Source of the DNA: Pirellulales bacterium
GTDB taxonomy: Bacteria; Planctomycetota; Planctomycetia; Pirellulales; Thermoguttaceae
DNA length: 33,008 nt
Assembly (NCBI GenBank): GCA_030642635.1
Contig: DAOWNK010000001.1
Coordinates: 1-33,008 of the forward strand
Direction of reading: 5' to 3'
Part shown: one piece after another, positions 30,589 to 33,008 of the stretch
Numbering within the stretch: the stretch's first letter is position 1
How the letters are laid out: each line of letters begins with the position of its first letter
Notes under the pieces: model-generated
The model's database searches: none
The model's input: only the letters and a program-made list of their open reading frames with translations
Told to the model about the DNA's origin: nothing
Translations under genes and position numbers: made by a program

Positions 30589-31422
30589 ATGGCAGAAAGT
30601 AACAACTGCGAAAATCCAAACCTGCAACAACAAGTTGAACTGCTGAAAAAGCAGCTTGCACAGGCGCAAACGCTGACCGCACTGGGTGAGTTGGTCGGCA
30701 CGACCACCCACGAGTTCAACAATGTGTTGATGACCATCATAAATTACGCGAAGATGGGAATGCGTCATAAAGACACCGTCACGCGGGACAAGTGCTTTGA
30801 GAAAATATTCGCGGCCGGCAACCGGGCGGCGAAAATCACCAACACCGTGCTCGGCATGGCGCGGAACCGCTCCGCCGGACAGGAACCAACCGATCTGACC
30901 AAACTGGTCGAAAACACTCTGTTGCTGCTCGAACGCGAGATGAACAAGTATCGGATCGCCGTGGATAGACATTTCCAACCAATCCCAGAAGCACTAATCA
31001 GCGGCAATCAGATACAGCAGGTGATGTTGAACCTGTTGATAAACGCCCGGCAGGCCATGCCGCGCGGAGGCCGGTTGACCATCAAGCTACAGCACGACGC
31101 CGAAAACGACATGATCGACCTGGTGATCCGCGACTACGGCTGTGGGATTCCACAGGACAAGCTGCCGCGGATATTCGATTCCTTCTACTCTACCAAAGAC
31201 GGCCCCGACGCCAGCGGCAAGGGCGGCACCGGGTTGGGGCTGTCGATGTGCCGTGATATTATCGAATCGCATCACGGACAAATCCGCGTACAGAGCACCA
31301 TCGGCAAAGGCACCGCATTCACGCTGAAACTGCCTGTTGCCGCCAAGCCCACGCCGAGGCGAGCACCGCTGCCGGTGGCTGGACTGCCGCAATCTACCCT
31401 TTGCAACTCAAACGCACGATGA
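30589..31422 (+). CDS. Soluble histidine kinase (NtrB-like transmitter)
   Basis: A 277-residue cytoplasmic kinase with no membrane helix or recognisable input domain. A short N-terminal coiled coil (LQQQVELLKKQLAQAQ) leads straight into a HisKA helix with His41 in THEFNNVLM, followed by HATPase_c with LLINARQAM (N box), DYGCGIP, FDSFYSTKD and GTGLGLSMCRDI. The HEFNN form is typical of NtrB-like and soluble two-component kinases. The input must come from another protein or the coiled coil; no response regulator is in the window. No good ribosome site is seen. Its 3' end overlaps the convergent holA gene by 29 bp. Confidence 0.9.
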   Translation: MAESNNCENPNLQQQVELLKKQLAQAQTLTALGELVGTTTHEFNNVLMTIINYAKMGMRHKDTVTRDKCFEKIFAAGNRAAKITNTVLGMARNRSAGQEPTDLTKLVENTLLLLEREMNKYRIAVDRHFQPIPEALISGNQIQQVMLNLLINARQAMPRGGRLTIKLQHDAENDMIDLVIRDYGCGIPQDKLPRIFDSFYSTKDGPDASGKGGTGLGLSMCRDIIESHHGQIRVQSTIGKGTAFTLKLPVAAKPTPRRAPLPVAGLPQSTLCNSNAR

Positions 31423-32458
31423 GTCGTTCGAGGATCAATCGTGGCGCCAATGCGCTTACGCCCTTCAGGTCCAAATCGGCCTGGAGAAGCCAACCGTATA
31501 GTTTGCTTCCGTGTTGACGTCCTAAGCGTTTGAGTTGTTGCTCGGTCTTTTGAAGTGCGAACGGACGGATACCGGTCTGTTCGAGTGCACTGCGGAGTTG
31601 TACGCCGTGGCCGGCGGCCTCGGCCTGGAGTGCGAGCCGGGTGGCGGCGGCCAGCTTTCTGAGCGAAAATGATACTTGGGCCAGTATCCCGATCGGTTCC
31701 TCGCCGGAGGCCAGCAATCGGCCAAGTTGCAACACGGCCTCCGGCGTGTCGCCATCCAGTGCAGCGTCGAGCATCAGCCATGCGGTCTTCGCACGCCGTC
31801 CGCCGACCGATTGTCCGACCAGTTCGGCCGATATTTTCTTGTCGTCGCCGGCCGCAAGCGCCAACTTGGCCAACTCTTGATCGAGCAAACCCAACTCAGG
31901 GCCGATCATCTCGATGAGCATTTCGGCGGCCGCTTGGGGTAGCTCAACACGATGAGTCTGTTTGGCCCGGGCGGTAAGCCATGGAATGAGCTTGGCGGCA
32001 ATCCATGAAGCGAGCTCGGTGTCCTTCGTCGGTACGCTGCAATCGACCACCAGGGCGTTTGCGGAAGCCGACGCCTTGTACAGCCGCGTGTTGGCGGGAA
32101 ACGACTTCAACTCCAGCACCAGCACGCCGGCGTTGCTCGGCGAGCCGACGTAATCTTCCAACTCCGAGCGATATTGTGTGACGAATTGGTCGGCATCTTC
32201 GACCACAACCAGCCGCCGGCCGTCGCCGAACATGGCAACGGTGTCCAACTCTTCGAGCACGTCGCGCAACACGGCCTCCCGGCCGTCGAACTCAGAGAGC
32301 GAGAACTCGCCGTCTTGCAGGCCGAGCACCGCCGAGCGGATTTTAAGAATCACCTGTTTGCACAGGAACGGTTCGTCGCCGAAAACGACGCCGACCGGCT
32401 GCGGCGGGTGCTTTTCCGGTTTGGCAAGGTAATCGACGGCATGGAGCGGTTTGGCCAT
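31394..32458 (-). CDS. holA: DNA polymerase III delta subunit HolA
   Basis: A 354-residue clamp-loader delta subunit, which opens the sliding clamp. The start GVVFGDEPFLCKQVILKIRS matches the delta AAA+ entry, then FGDGRRLVVVEDADQF, and the sequence has no Walker A lysine, as expected for delta. The C-terminal collar domain includes LLDQELAKLALAAGD and LLASGEEPIGILAQVSFSLRKL. On the minus strand a TATACT box ends seven bases before the ATG, hinting at a leaderless transcript, but no -35 is clear. It converges on the histidine kinase gene with a 29-bp overlap of coding ends. Confidence 0.93.
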   Translation of the reverse strand: MAKPLHAVDYLAKPEKHPPQPVGVVFGDEPFLCKQVILKIRSAVLGLQDGEFSLSEFDGREAVLRDVLEELDTVAMFGDGRRLVVVEDADQFVTQYRSELEDYVGSPSNAGVLVLELKSFPANTRLYKASASANALVVDCSVPTKDTELASWIAAKLIPWLTARAKQTHRVELPQAAAEMLIEMIGPELGLLDQELAKLALAAGDDKKISAELVGQSVGGRRAKTAWLMLDAALDGDTPEAVLQLGRLLASGEEPIGILAQVSFSLRKLAAATRLALQAEAAGHGVQLRSALEQTGIRPFALQKTEQQLKRLGRQHGSKLYGWLLQADLDLKGVSALAPRLILERLIVRLSCKG

Positions 32459-32483
32459 AGCCGTGAGTATACATTATCTCACA

Positions 32484-32560
32484 TAAAGCCGCGACCGGTG
32501 GTCGCTTGCGGCTTAGCAGCCGTTGGTGCCAGTGCATTGCTAAGCCGCAAGCGGCCTTAT
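32484..32560. repeat. Inverted pair of GCCGCTTGCGGC-type palindromes
   Basis: CGCTTGCGGCTTAGCA (32503-32518) is exactly inverted at 32538-32553. The left unit carries an inserted GACCGGTGGTC within its hairpin compared with the copy at 7978. The stretch 32561-32655 holds nothing I recognise. Confidence 0.85.
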
Positions 32561-32655
32561 GACGGTTTATTGCCGGAAGTAGTAAACGGCATAACTTTTT
32601 CGGTCCGCGATGCACGAAACCTTTCCGCTTCGGTCTTGGTTTGGCCTAGTGTTCC

Positions 32656-32736
32656 TTAAACAGACATGTGTTGCTGGTGGTGACGCTGCCTGTCCCGTAG
32701 TTGTCGGACCCACTTCAAAACGTCAAAGTTCTTCAT
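32656..32736 (-). CDS. 26-residue ORF overlapping the PIN remnant
   Basis: The ATG overlaps the PIN stop codon as ATGA and the frame reads MKNFDVLKWVRQLRDRQRHH with a short tail to TAA. The beginning resembles small partner proteins that accompany some PIN-domain toxins, which are usually longer (40-80 residues), so this copy is probably shortened. Whether it is translated is unknown. Confidence 0.4.
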   Translation of the reverse strand: MKNFDVLKWVRQLRDRQRHHQQHMSV

Positions 32737-32936
32737 GAGCGACCTCCATGGGCGTATGTAACAGCTTGCACATCCTGTGGTGCGTTCATCAGTTCGCTCT
32801 CTGTCAGATCAGAAATCACAGGCAGGAACAAACCAATCTTGATATCGCGCATCAAAGCAAGCGACCATTGCTGCCACTCGTGATCGCAACAACCACCGAT
32901 TACGGAAGTGTCCAAATATACCTGTTGAGTAATCAC
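32733..32936 (-). pseudogene. Truncated PIN-domain (VapC-like) toxin gene
   Basis: GTG 32936 opens a 67-residue frame with VYLDTSVIGGC, the PIN N-terminal strand with its first catalytic aspartate, and VISDLTESELMNAP, a further PIN acidic motif. Full-length PIN proteins of this kind run to about 130-160 residues with two more conserved acids; here the frame ends soon after (AVTYAHGGRS-stop). An internal deletion or frameshift is likely, so the ribonuclease should be inactive. The upstream sequence (32937-33008) is A/T-rich and may hold the promoter. The window ends here. Confidence 0.65.
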
Positions 32937-33008
32937 ACTGTCTATATTTTATTCTATATGGGTTAATATTTCTGCACTTTCTGAGAAATGAACTTTGCTA
33001 CGTGGCCA

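Overview
The window looks like a chromosomal segment of a planctomycete (Planctomycetota, probably class Planctomycetia; genus not assignable). The main reasons are a secreted protein resembling the planctomycete-restricted TIGR03009 family, an NfeD/FloA membrane cluster with a doubled protease region, a DUF58 / BatA-like / large von Willebrand A trio, GC-rich coding sequence, and many palindromic intergenic repeats. No rRNA, tRNA, CRISPR array, prophage or classical insertion sequence was seen. Most genes are core or housekeeping.

Layout. 1-3015: 5'-truncated sodium:solute symporter, lone HicB-like antitoxin (minus strand), TIGR03009-like secreted protein. 3185-8034: probable operon of a long NfeD-type protease-like membrane protein, a short NfeD protein, FloA and a one-helix protein, closed by a strong terminator. 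8074-10543: two overlapping M16 peptidase-family genes, the first without and the second with the zinc motif. 10561-11245: REP-associated tyrosine transposase (RAYT) between exact 33-bp inverted REP copies. 11259-15521, minus strand: ferredoxin-ASKHA (RACo-type) protein, LysR regulator, KDPG aldolase, metallo-beta-lactamase-fold hydrolase. 15676-21138: DUF58, BatA-like and VWA proteins. 21408-21887: decayed nucleotidyltransferase/HEPN remnant beside a lone AbrB/MazE-like antitoxin with intact promoter and operator-like dyad. 22101-29242: recG, a small antitoxin-like gene, rnhA, a sensor kinase with a CxxCH haem motif, priA. 29301-32458: nadD, a small conserved-looking gene, a soluble histidine kinase, holA. 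The end holds a broken PIN-domain gene.

The most distinctive content is the repeat layer. At least seven kinds of hairpin element occur, often as inverted pairs. One pair lies in frame inside priA and another covers the start of the gene at 7238. Separately, heptamer arrays with G-quadruplex-forming spacing sit on or next to stop codons of several genes. The RAYT is the obvious candidate engine for at least one hairpin family. This REP/RAYT layer is the best candidate here for an under-described system. Family names are from recognition of motifs by eye; no database search was run.
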